Shown here piece by piece: positions 41,558-50,116 of a stretch of 64,000 nucleotides of DNA. The position numbers were made by a program, and so were the translations under genes. The first letter of the stretch is position 1; each line of letters begins with the position of its first letter. The stretch spans positions 654,586 through 718,585 of the forward strand of contig NZ_CP024768.1 of assembly GCF_011395035.1 (NCBI RefSeq). Direction: 5' to 3'. The stretch is from Pantoea cypripedii (GTDB taxonomy: Bacteria; Pseudomonadota; Gammaproteobacteria; Enterobacterales; Enterobacteriaceae). Under the pieces are notes generated by a model. The model made no database searches and was not told the DNA's origin. It was given only the letters and a program-made list of their open reading frames with translations.

Positions 41558-42842
41558 TGTTGTCCAGAATCTTCACGTAAGCACTGGCGCGCTGTTCCTG
41601 CATCCAGGTTTGCGCTTCTTCCGCGAATTTACGGTTAAACAGCAGACGATAGGCACGTTCTTTCTGCGCGGCGTCAGTTTTATCAACCTGACGGGTATCC
41701 AGCAGCTGAATCAGGTGCCAGCCGAATGAAGAGTGAACCGGCTGGCTGGTCTGGCCTTTCTGCAGACGCATTAACGCATCGCGGAAAGCCGGATCAAAGG
41801 CTTCCGGAGAAGTCCAGCCCAGATCGCCACCCTGATTCGCTGAACCTGGGTCGTCCGAATACTGTTTGGCCGCCGCAGCGAAAGTGGTCTTACCGCTGCG
41901 AATGTCAGCCGCGATCTCTTCCAGTTTGGCACGTGCCTGATCATCAGTCAGGATCGGTGACGGTTTCAGCAGAATATGACGTGCGTGCACTTCGGTGACG
42001 GAGATGTTTTTGCTCTCACCACGCAGATCGTTCACTTTCAGGATATGGAAGCCAACGCCTGAGCGGATGGGACCGACCACATCACCTTTCTTCGCGGTTG
42101 CCAGTGCCTGGGAGAACAGGGTTGGCAGCTCTTCAATTTTGGCCCAACCCATGTTGCCGCCTTTCAGCGCCTGCGGATCGGCAGAATAGGTCACAGCCAG
42201 CTTGCCGAAGTCAGCGCCTTTTTGCAGTTCACCCACCAGCTGATGAGCCAGTGCTTCCTGATCATCAACCTGTTTCTGCGTGGGGTTTTCCGGCAGCGGC
42301 AGCAGGATCTGGCTCACGTTCAGCTCAGTACCCTGGGTGTTCTGTGAACCCACCTGCTTCGCCAGCGTATCCACTTCCTGCGGCAGAATGGTGACGCGAC
42401 GACGGACTTCATTGTTACGCACTTCAGAGATCATCATCTCTTTACGGATCTGCGCACGATATTCGTTGTAGTTGATACCGTCGTAGGCAATGCGGCTGCG
42501 CAGTTGATCGAGGGTCATATGGTTCTGACCGGCGATGTTTTGGATCGCTTCGTCCAGCTGCTGGTCGCTGACCTGCAGGCCCGCTTTTTCACCCATTTGC
42601 AGAATGATGCTATCCATGATCTGGCGCTCAAGGATCTGATGACGCAGGGTGTTGTCATCCGGCAATTGCTGATGAGCTTGCTGTGCCTGTGCTTTCACGG
42701 TGCGCAGCATGCTATCAACGTCACTCTCCAGCACCACGCCGTTATTCACCACGGCGGCAACTTTATCTACCATTTGCGGGGCTGCGAACGCGGTGTTAGC
42801 GACAACCGCCACACCAAGAATCAGCATTCTCCAGTTCTTCAT
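41547..42842 (-). CDS. surA: Periplasmic chaperone and peptidyl-prolyl isomerase SurA
   Basis: Main periplasmic chaperone for outer-membrane proteins, including LptD. 431 residues (E. coli 428). A signal peptide covers about 1-20 (cleavage AFA-AP). The N-terminal chaperone domain begins MVDKVAAVVNNGVVLESDVD; two parvulin domains follow (about 175-275 and 285-385; GGNMGWAKIEELP and GGDLGWTSPEAFDP are the matching motifs) and a C-terminal helix. Operon neighbour of its client lptD. Confidence 0.98.
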   Translation of the reverse strand: MKNWRMLILGVAVVANTAFAAPQMVDKVAAVVNNGVVLESDVDSMLRTVKAQAQQAHQQLPDDNTLRHQILERQIMDSIILQMGEKAGLQVSDQQLDEAIQNIAGQNHMTLDQLRSRIAYDGINYNEYRAQIRKEMMISEVRNNEVRRRVTILPQEVDTLAKQVGSQNTQGTELNVSQILLPLPENPTQKQVDDQEALAHQLVGELQKGADFGKLAVTYSADPQALKGGNMGWAKIEELPTLFSQALATAKKGDVVGPIRSGVGFHILKVNDLRGESKNISVTEVHARHILLKPSPILTDDQARAKLEEIAADIRSGKTTFAAAAKQYSDDPGSANQGGDLGWTSPEAFDPAFRDALMRLQKGQTSQPVHSSFGWHLIQLLDTRQVDKTDAAQKERAYRLLFNRKFAEEAQTWMQEQRASAYVKILDNNGQ

Positions 42843-42896
42843 ACTTTATCCATTGTTGTTTCCGCACTGCGGGATAGCCTGTCAAACATCACAACA

Positions 42897-45272
42897 TCAG
42901 AAACCCTGCTGGTAAGGGATAATGCCCTGACGCAGCATTTGATGGGTGCCTAAGCCATAGTCGGAGCTAAGGCCACGTAGCTCAATGTTGAATGAGATTT
43001 GGTTGTCATACTTACTTTCGTTGTTTTCCCAACCGTTGATTTTGCGCTCGTAGCCAAGACGGATCGCGTAGCAGCAGGAGCTATATTGCAGGCCCAGCAG
43101 CTGATCCGCTGGCTTGCTGTTGCGGGTGTCGTAGTAATATGCACCCACCAGCGACCAGGCATCGGCAATCGGCCAGCTGGCAGTGGCACCCACCTGCGAG
43201 ATCCCGTTTTTATAGATCGGGTTAGTCAGCAGGCTTGAATCATTCAGCGCCTGTGCCACGTATTCCGGGCTGCTGTAGCGGTAGCTCAGCTGCACCATAC
43301 GATCGGCGTCCTGACGATACTCCAGCACCGCATTGCCCTGCGCCACGTTATCAAGGCGGGTATCGTATTGCAGCCCGCCACGCACGGCCCAGCGATCGCT
43401 TACTTTCCAGTAAGTGTCACCGGCCCAGATCAGGCTGCCGGTGTCATCTTCAGCGTCGGTCTGGTTAACACCAGTCCGCGATGGGGTAAACGAGTAGATT
43501 TGACCAACAGAAACGTTAAAACGTTCAACCAGATCGTTATCATAAATTCGGGTGGTGACACCGGTTGCCACCTGATTGGCTGAAGCGATGCGATCGAGGC
43601 CACTGTAGGTGCGATCGCGGAACAGACCGGTGTAGTCGGTTTGCAGCAGCGTTGAGTCATACGGGTAGATATTGCTTTGGTCGCGGTACGGAATGTAAAG
43701 GTACTGTACGCGCGGTTCCAGCGTCTGGGTGTAGCCCTCAGCCCAGTCCATATCACGGTCAAACACCAGGCGACCATCGACTTTAAACTGTGGCAGCGTG
43801 CGGTTAACCGAGTCTTTCAACTGACCACTGACGGTGCTGTCCTGTGCCAGTGAATTGTTGTAATAATCGATGCCGTCCTGCTGGTAATGCGTCGCGAGGA
43901 GCTTGGCTTCGGTATCGAGGCTGGCCCAGCCATTCGACAACGGCAGATCCAGCGTCGGTTCGAAATGCAAACGCGTCGCTTCTGGCATGCGGCTATTCAC
44001 GTTAGTGAATTTCACCGCCTGCGCATAAATATGTCCATCAAATGGCCCGATATCGTTCTGGTAGTAATTCAGATCGAGCTGCGGCATCGCACGGTAAACG
44101 TTGCTGGTGCTGGTGCTGCCAAAGACCTGGAAGTCTTTAGTAGAGAGCGTCGCGTCCCAGTTGGTGTCCGCATAGCCCACGCTGAATTTCTGCGTCGCGT
44201 AGCCATCGGTGGAGCTGTAGTACTTCGAGGTGAGATCGGTGAAGTAGTACGGATCGCTCACTTTGGTGTAGTCGGCATTGAAGCGCCAGTGTTGATCGTA
44301 AACACCGGCGTGACGCCAGTAGAACAACCAACGATCGGAGCTGGCATCCTGCGAAATACCGCGCACCGCTTTATCGTTATCGTACTGTTTATCTGATGGC
44401 AGATAATCCAGTTCCATCAAACCGCCACCGAACTGAGTCAGATAACGGAATTCGTTCTGCAACTGCATGCCGCGCTTGCTCATGTAGTGCGGCGTAATGG
44501 TGGCATCGGCCTGCGGCGCAATGTTCCAGTAATACGGCAGCATGAACTCGAAGCCATTGGTGCTGCTGTATTTTGCGTTAGGGATCAGGAAACCGGAACG
44601 GCGGCGATCGCCAATCGGCAGCTGCATATACGGGCTGTAGAACACCGGCACATTGCCCAGTTTGAAGCGCGCGTTCCAGATCTCGGCCACTTCTTCCTGG
44701 CGGTCCTGAATCACTTCAGAACCGACGACACTCCAGCTATTGGAGCCAGGCAGGCACGAGGTAAAGCTGCCGTTTTCGAGGATGGTATAACGATTGTCGC
44801 CACGCAGTTTCATCTGGTCAGCATCACCACGCCCCTGACGGCCCACCATTTGATAGGTACCGTTCCAGACGTTGGTGTCTTTGGTATTCAGATTCGACCA
44901 GGCTTTCGGACCTTTCAGGATGACCTGATTGTCATCGTAGTGCACATTACCCAACGCATCGACAGTACGCACCGGGGTGGTTTGCCCTTCCGGCTGGCGC
45001 TGATGCAGCTGCACTTCGTCGGCATTCAGGCGGCTGTTACCCTGCTGTACATCGACATTGCCGGTAAACACCGCGTCGTTGGGATAGTTCCCTTTAGACG
45101 TGTCAGAATGAATCGTGACGGGCAGCGAGTTCGTGTCGCCATTAACCAGCGGGCGGTTAAAGCTCGGCACGCCCAGCATACACTGCGACATTAAGTCGTC
45201 GGCCAGTGAATACTGACTGTATAACGCTGCACCAATCATGGTAGCCAGCACGGTAGGTATACGTTTTTTCAT
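42897..45272 (-). CDS. lptD: LPS-assembly outer-membrane protein LptD
   Basis: Forms with LptE the outer-membrane translocon that inserts lipopolysaccharide. The ATG at 45270-45272 gives MKKRIPTVLATMIG and 791 residues (E. coli 784); longer starts were rejected because they precede the signal peptide. Periplasmic OstA jellyroll domain in the first third, then a 26-strand barrel. The four disulfide cysteines are present: SQCMLG, FTSCLPGS and the adjacent pair in SSCCYAIR. First gene of the operon through apaH. Confidence 0.98.
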   Translation of the reverse strand: MKKRIPTVLATMIGAALYSQYSLADDLMSQCMLGVPSFNRPLVNGDTNSLPVTIHSDTSKGNYPNDAVFTGNVDVQQGNSRLNADEVQLHQRQPEGQTTPVRTVDALGNVHYDDNQVILKGPKAWSNLNTKDTNVWNGTYQMVGRQGRGDADQMKLRGDNRYTILENGSFTSCLPGSNSWSVVGSEVIQDRQEEVAEIWNARFKLGNVPVFYSPYMQLPIGDRRRSGFLIPNAKYSSTNGFEFMLPYYWNIAPQADATITPHYMSKRGMQLQNEFRYLTQFGGGLMELDYLPSDKQYDNDKAVRGISQDASSDRWLFYWRHAGVYDQHWRFNADYTKVSDPYYFTDLTSKYYSSTDGYATQKFSVGYADTNWDATLSTKDFQVFGSTSTSNVYRAMPQLDLNYYQNDIGPFDGHIYAQAVKFTNVNSRMPEATRLHFEPTLDLPLSNGWASLDTEAKLLATHYQQDGIDYYNNSLAQDSTVSGQLKDSVNRTLPQFKVDGRLVFDRDMDWAEGYTQTLEPRVQYLYIPYRDQSNIYPYDSTLLQTDYTGLFRDRTYSGLDRIASANQVATGVTTRIYDNDLVERFNVSVGQIYSFTPSRTGVNQTDAEDDTGSLIWAGDTYWKVSDRWAVRGGLQYDTRLDNVAQGNAVLEYRQDADRMVQLSYRYSSPEYVAQALNDSSLLTNPIYKNGISQVGATASWPIADAWSLVGAYYYDTRNSKPADQLLGLQYSSCCYAIRLGYERKINGWENNESKYDNQISFNIELRGLSSDYGLGTHQMLRQGIIPYQQGF

Positions 45273-45454
45273 ACGCGGTTTCGATAATTCCATGAAAACT
45301 GGCATCATGCCGACAATCCGGTCAGAGACTAACTTACTGCCCGGCGTTGCGCCAGTGTTAATCCTTGTCTGTCCGCGTTGCCGTTAGGCGCTGAGATAAA
45401 TGACAGGTATGATAATGCAATTTTCAGCCGCAAGCATGGCGAATTGAGGAGTTT

Positions 45455-46270
45455 ATGCGCTACTGGGGAAAAGTAATTGGTCTGGCTCTGGGCTTGCTAT
45501 CCGGACTGGGCTTTTGGGGCATCGTACTGGGTCTCGTCATTGGCCATATGTTTGATAAAGTGCGCAGCGTGCAGGGACAAGGCTATTTCGCCAACAACCA
45601 GACCCGCCAGACACTGTTTTTTAGCACCACTTTTCAGGTGATGGGCCATTTGACCAAGTCAAAAGGGCGCGTCACTGAAGCGGATATCCAGATTGCATCT
45701 TTACTGATGGACCGGATGCAGCTGCATGGCGATGCGCGTACTGCCGCGCAGCGTGCTTTCCGTGAAGGGAAGCAGGGTGACTATCCGTTGCGTAATAAAT
45801 TACGTGAACTGCGCAGCGCCTGTTTTGGTCGTTTTGATCTGATTCGGATGTTTCTGGAAATTCAGATCCAGGCGGCATTTGCCGATGGCTCACTCCACCC
45901 GAATGAACGGCAGGTGTTGTATGTGATTGCCGAGGAACTGGGCATCTCGCGGATGCAGTTTGATCAGTTCCTGCGCATGATGGAAGGCGGCCAGCAGTTT
46001 GGCGGTGGCGGTTCTTCTTACAGCGGTGGGGGATTCCAGCAGGCCAAACGCGGGCCGACGCTGGAAGATGCCTGTAGCGTGCTGGGCGTGAAAAGCAGTG
46101 ACGACAGCACCACCATCAAACGTGCTTACCGCAAGCTGATGGCGGAACATCACCCGGATAAGCTGGTGGCGAAAGGGCTGCCGCCGGAGATGATGGAGAT
46201 GGCGAAGCAGAAAGCGCAGGAGATTCAGGCGGCTTACGATCTGATTCGTAAGGAAAAAGGATTTAAATAA
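45455..46270 (+). CDS. djlA: DnaJ-like membrane co-chaperone DjlA
   Basis: Type III membrane J-protein, 271 residues as in E. coli. One N-terminal transmembrane segment (VIGLALGLLSGLGFWGIVLG, about 6-25), TerB-like central domain, Gly/Ser linker near 180-195, and C-terminal J domain with HHPDKLVAKGLPPEM. Regulates DnaK and capsule (rcs) signalling in E. coli. GAGGAG precedes the ATG. Confidence 0.97.
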   Translation: MRYWGKVIGLALGLLSGLGFWGIVLGLVIGHMFDKVRSVQGQGYFANNQTRQTLFFSTTFQVMGHLTKSKGRVTEADIQIASLLMDRMQLHGDARTAAQRAFREGKQGDYPLRNKLRELRSACFGRFDLIRMFLEIQIQAAFADGSLHPNERQVLYVIAEELGISRMQFDQFLRMMEGGQQFGGGGSSYSGGGFQQAKRGPTLEDACSVLGVKSSDDSTTIKRAYRKLMAEHHPDKLVAKGLPPEMMEMAKQKAQEIQAAYDLIRKEKGFK

Positions 46271-46285
46271 ATCCTTTTTCCTGCT

Positions 46286-46357
46286 GTAGCGGCGCGATTT
46301 ATCGCGCAGGTTTTTCCCGCCACATGCACGGAAACGCGCGATAAATCGCGCCGCTAC
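46286..46357. repeat. REP pair (BIME-like) between djlA and rluA
   Basis: Units at 46286-46307 (GTAGCGGCGCGAT...) and 46336-46357 (exact reverse complement), 28 bp apart, between convergent djlA and rluA. Same family as the copies at 4785, 30322, 38417 and 59965. Confidence 0.93.
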
Positions 46358-46365
46358 GACAACGG

Positions 46366-47019
46366 TCAGAAATCCGCCGGTTGCCGAAACGTCATGCTGT
46401 TGCCAAACGCCGGATGGGTAATGGTCAGTGACTCGGCATGCAGCAGCAGGCGCGGAGCCATCGCCAGCGCTTCTGGTGGCGCATAGAAGCGGTCACCGAG
46501 AATCGGATGCCCCAGCGCCAGCAAATGCACGCGTAGCTGGTGCGAGCGTCCGGTGATCGGCTTCAGCACCACGCGCGCGCTGTTATCCGCGTCATACGCC
46601 AGTACCTGATATTCCGTCTGGGCCGGTTTACCTGTCTCGAAACACACCTTCTGCTTTGGCCGATTCGGCCAGTCGCAAATCAGCGGCAGATCGATCAACC
46701 CCTTTTCCTGCGCCGGGTGGCCCCAGACGCGTGCGACATATTGTTTGGCGGGTTCGCGCTCACGAAACTGGCGCTTTAGCTCACGTTCCGCCGCTTTGTT
46801 CAGCGCCACCACGATCACGCCGCTGGTGGCCATGTCCAGACGATGCACCGATTCAGCCTGTGGATAATCGCGCTGAATACGCGTCATCACGCTGTCTTTG
46901 TGCTCATCGAGGCGGCCCGGCACTGACAGCAAACCACTCGGCTTGTTGACCACCATAATGTGGTCGTCCTGATACAGGATATGCAGCCAGGGTTCGAGCG
47001 GGGGGTTATAAGGTTCCAT
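46366..47019 (-). CDS. rluA: Dual-specificity pseudouridine synthase RluA
   Basis: Forms pseudouridine 746 in 23S rRNA and 32 in several tRNAs. 217 residues (E. coli 219). Catalytic Asp in VHRLDMATSGVIVVALN; further family motif KPITGRSHQLRVHLLALGHPI in two parts. Lies 36 bp downstream of rapA on the same strand, probably cotranscribed as in E. coli. Confidence 0.97.
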   Translation of the reverse strand: MEPYNPPLEPWLHILYQDDHIMVVNKPSGLLSVPGRLDEHKDSVMTRIQRDYPQAESVHRLDMATSGVIVVALNKAAERELKRQFREREPAKQYVARVWGHPAQEKGLIDLPLICDWPNRPKQKVCFETGKPAQTEYQVLAYDADNSARVVLKPITGRSHQLRVHLLALGHPILGDRFYAPPEALAMAPRLLLHAESLTITHPAFGNSMTFRQPADF

Positions 47020-47055
47020 CAGCAGTTCCGTAAGGGGCCAGACGGCCCCGTTCAG

Positions 47056-49962
47056 TTATTGGTGCGTCACCACAATCAGACGTAACGCATCAAGACGCCA
47101 GCCCGCTTCACCGAGGCTTGCCAGCACCTGGCGACGGTTGCTTTCCAGTGCCTCAACCTCATCATCACGGATGTTAGGGTTGACGGCACGCAGTGCTTCG
47201 AGACGTGACAGCTCCGCACTGAGCTTCTCATCGGCTTCCACTTTTGCTGCGGCGATGACTGCCTGGGCTTCCGGCACCACGGCGCTTTCGGCCAGCGTCA
47301 GAATCTGATGCACATCCTGCTGGACGGCGTTAACCAGTTTGCTGCCGGTATGACGATTCACCGCGTTCAGCTGGCGGTTAAAGCTTTCGAACTCCACCCT
47401 GGTCGCCAGATTGTTGCCGCTACGGTCCATCAGCAGACGAACCGGCGTGGGCGGCAGGAAGCGGGTCAGTTGCAGATGTTTCGGTGCCTGGGCTTCCACC
47501 ACGTAAATCATCTCAACCAGCAGGGTGCCGACCGGCAACGCTTTGTTTTTCAGCAACGACAGCGCACAGCTGCCGGTATCGCCGGAAAGGATCAAATCCA
47601 GACCGTTGCGGATCAACGGATGCTCCCAGGTAATGAACTGGGTATCTTCGCGCGAGAGCGCCTGGTTACGGTTGAAGGTGACGGTGCAGCCATCCTCCGG
47701 CAGGCCAGGGAAATCCGGCACCAGCATATGATCGGACGGCGTCAGCACGATCAGGTTATCGCTACGATCTTCCTGATTGATACCGACGATATCGAACAGG
47801 TTAAGGGCAAAATTGACCAGACCGGTATCGTTATCCTGCTCGGCAATCGCGTCGGCCAGCGCCTGGGCGGCCTCCCCCCCGTTGGAGTTTTGCTCCAGCA
47901 GGCGGTCGCGTCCCTGTTCCAGCTGGGTTTTCAGCTGGTCATGCTGCTTGCGACACTCAGCGATAAACTCATCCAGCCCCTGCGGGTTTTCCGGTGCAGC
48001 CAGGTATTCAATCAGCTGGTTGTAAACGCTGTCGTAGATGGTGCGGCCGGTAGGGCAGGTGTGTTCAAACGCATCCAGACCTTCGTGATACCAGCGCAAC
48101 AGCACCGCCTGGGCGGTTTTTTCCAGCCACGGCACCAGAATCTGGATATCGTGCGCCTGGCCGATACGGTCGAGGCGGCCAATACGCTGCTCCAGCAGGT
48201 CCGGGTTGAACGGCAGGTCAAACATCACCAGACGGCTGGCAAACTGGAAGTTGCGGCCTTCAGAACCGATTTCCGAGCACAGCAGCACCTGCGCGCCATC
48301 TTCTTCCGAGGCAAACCAGGCAGCAGCACGGTCGCGTTCAATGATCGACAGACCTTCATGGAATACCGCGGCACGAATACCTTCGCGTTCGCGCAGTACC
48401 TGCTCCAGTTGCAGCGCCGTGGCCGCTTTGGCGCAAATCACCAGCACTTTCTCTTTGCGATTGCTGGTGAGGTAGCCCATCAGCCACTCGACGCGCGGAT
48501 CGAAGTTCCACCAGGTGCCGGTATCACCTTCAAATTCCTGGTAAATTTGCTCCGGATAAAGCATGTCACGCGCGCGTTCTTCCGCGCTTTTGCGTGCGCC
48601 CATGATGCCGGAGACTTTAATTGCTGTCTGGTACTGCGCAGGCAGTGGCAGACGGATCTGGTGCAGTTCGCGTTTCGGGAACCCTTTGACACCATTACGG
48701 GTGTTGCGGAACAACACGCGGCTGGTGCCATGACGATCCATCAGCATCGAAATCAGCTCTTTACGCGCGTCTTCTTTGCCTTCACGGTCGCTGTTCGCGA
48801 CCTGCAACAACGGTTCGATATCCTGCTCACCGACCAGATCGTTAATCAGGTTCATCTCATCTTTGGAGATCGATTTGTCGGCCAGCAGCGTGCTGACCGC
48901 ATCCGCCACCGGGCGATAGTGCTGCTGCTCAGCGACAAACTGGCTGAAATCGTGGAAGCGATTAGGATCGAGCAGGCGCAGACGGGCAAAGTGACTTTCC
49001 AGGCCGAGCTGCTCCGGCGTGGCGGTCAGCAGCAGTACGCCTGGGGTTTGTTCCGCCAGTTGTTCAATCACCTGATATTCGCGGCTCGGTGCGTCTTCGC
49101 TCCACGCCAGATGGTGCGCTTCATCCACCACCAGCAAATCCCAGGCGGCATCGGCCAGCTGTTCCAGACGCTGCTTGTTACGGCGCACAAAATCGAGGGA
49201 GCAGATGATCAGTTGTTCGGTATCGAACGGGTTATCGCTGTCGTGCTGGGCTTCGGTATAGCGACCGTCATCAAACAGCGCAAAGCGCAGGTTGAAGCGA
49301 CGCAGCATTTCCACCAGCCACTGATGTTGCAGGGTTTCCGGCACCACAATCAGCACGCGCTCAGCCCGACCTGCCAGCAATTGTTGCTGGATGATCATCC
49401 CGGCTTCAATGGTTTTACCCAGACCCACTTCATCGGCCAGCAGTACGCGTGGCGCGTGACGACGGCCGACATCGTGTGCAATATGCAGCTGATGCGGAAT
49501 CAGGTTAGTGCGCATGCCGCGCAGGCCGCTGATGGGCAGGTTGTACTGCTCGCTCTGATATTTACGGGCGCGGAAGCGCAGCGCAAAGCGGTCCATACGG
49601 TCGAGCTGGCCGGCGAACAGGCGGTCCTGCGGCTTGCTGAACACCAGTTTGCTGTCGAGCATCACTTCACGCATCACCACGTTAGCTTCTTCAGTATCGA
49701 GGCGGGTGCCGATATAGGTGATTAAATCGTTTTCGTTGCGAACTTCGTCAACCTGCATCTGCCAGCCTTCGTGGCTGGTGACGGTATCACCCGGATTGAA
49801 GATAACGCGGGTAACAGGAGAATCGTTACGGGCATAAAGGCGGTTTTCGCCGGTTGCCGGAAACATCAGAGTGACCATGCGCGTATCCAGCGCAACTACC
49901 GTGCCCAGTCCCAGTTCACTTTCCGTATCACTTATCCAGCGTTGACCCAGTGTAAAAACCAT
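47056..49962 (-). CDS. rapA: RNA polymerase recycling ATPase RapA
   Basis: Swi2/Snf2-family ATPase that binds core RNA polymerase and promotes its recycling after termination. 968 residues as in E. coli. N-terminal Tudor-like domains, helicase motif I ADEVGLGKTIEAGM, DEAH box VVDEAHHLAWS, motif III LLTATPEQLG, and motif VI QRIGRLDRIGQAHD. A long antisense frame over this gene is a codon-bias shadow. Confidence 0.98.
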   Translation of the reverse strand: MVFTLGQRWISDTESELGLGTVVALDTRMVTLMFPATGENRLYARNDSPVTRVIFNPGDTVTSHEGWQMQVDEVRNENDLITYIGTRLDTEEANVVMREVMLDSKLVFSKPQDRLFAGQLDRMDRFALRFRARKYQSEQYNLPISGLRGMRTNLIPHQLHIAHDVGRRHAPRVLLADEVGLGKTIEAGMIIQQQLLAGRAERVLIVVPETLQHQWLVEMLRRFNLRFALFDDGRYTEAQHDSDNPFDTEQLIICSLDFVRRNKQRLEQLADAAWDLLVVDEAHHLAWSEDAPSREYQVIEQLAEQTPGVLLLTATPEQLGLESHFARLRLLDPNRFHDFSQFVAEQQHYRPVADAVSTLLADKSISKDEMNLINDLVGEQDIEPLLQVANSDREGKEDARKELISMLMDRHGTSRVLFRNTRNGVKGFPKRELHQIRLPLPAQYQTAIKVSGIMGARKSAEERARDMLYPEQIYQEFEGDTGTWWNFDPRVEWLMGYLTSNRKEKVLVICAKAATALQLEQVLREREGIRAAVFHEGLSIIERDRAAAWFASEEDGAQVLLCSEIGSEGRNFQFASRLVMFDLPFNPDLLEQRIGRLDRIGQAHDIQILVPWLEKTAQAVLLRWYHEGLDAFEHTCPTGRTIYDSVYNQLIEYLAAPENPQGLDEFIAECRKQHDQLKTQLEQGRDRLLEQNSNGGEAAQALADAIAEQDNDTGLVNFALNLFDIVGINQEDRSDNLIVLTPSDHMLVPDFPGLPEDGCTVTFNRNQALSREDTQFITWEHPLIRNGLDLILSGDTGSCALSLLKNKALPVGTLLVEMIYVVEAQAPKHLQLTRFLPPTPVRLLMDRSGNNLATRVEFESFNRQLNAVNRHTGSKLVNAVQQDVHQILTLAESAVVPEAQAVIAAAKVEADEKLSAELSRLEALRAVNPNIRDDEVEALESNRRQVLASLGEAGWRLDALRLIVVTHQ

Positions 49963-50116
49963 ATATTTTCTGCTCGACTCTCTGTCATGTCATGAAGATG
50001 TGCACCTGCTCTCAGGCAAAGCAGTCCCGCCAAACAAGATGGGTTTGGGAAGGCATCGATGCGGTGAGATTCAGGAAGGGCGCTATGGTACTGGATGACA
50101 GGGGATTCGTCACCTG

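Noticed and set aside
47308..49725. 805-codon plus-strand open frame
   Set aside because: Fully antisense to rapA, whose motifs are intact. The translation has no recognisable domain and the frame is explained by GC-rich codon bias of the true gene.
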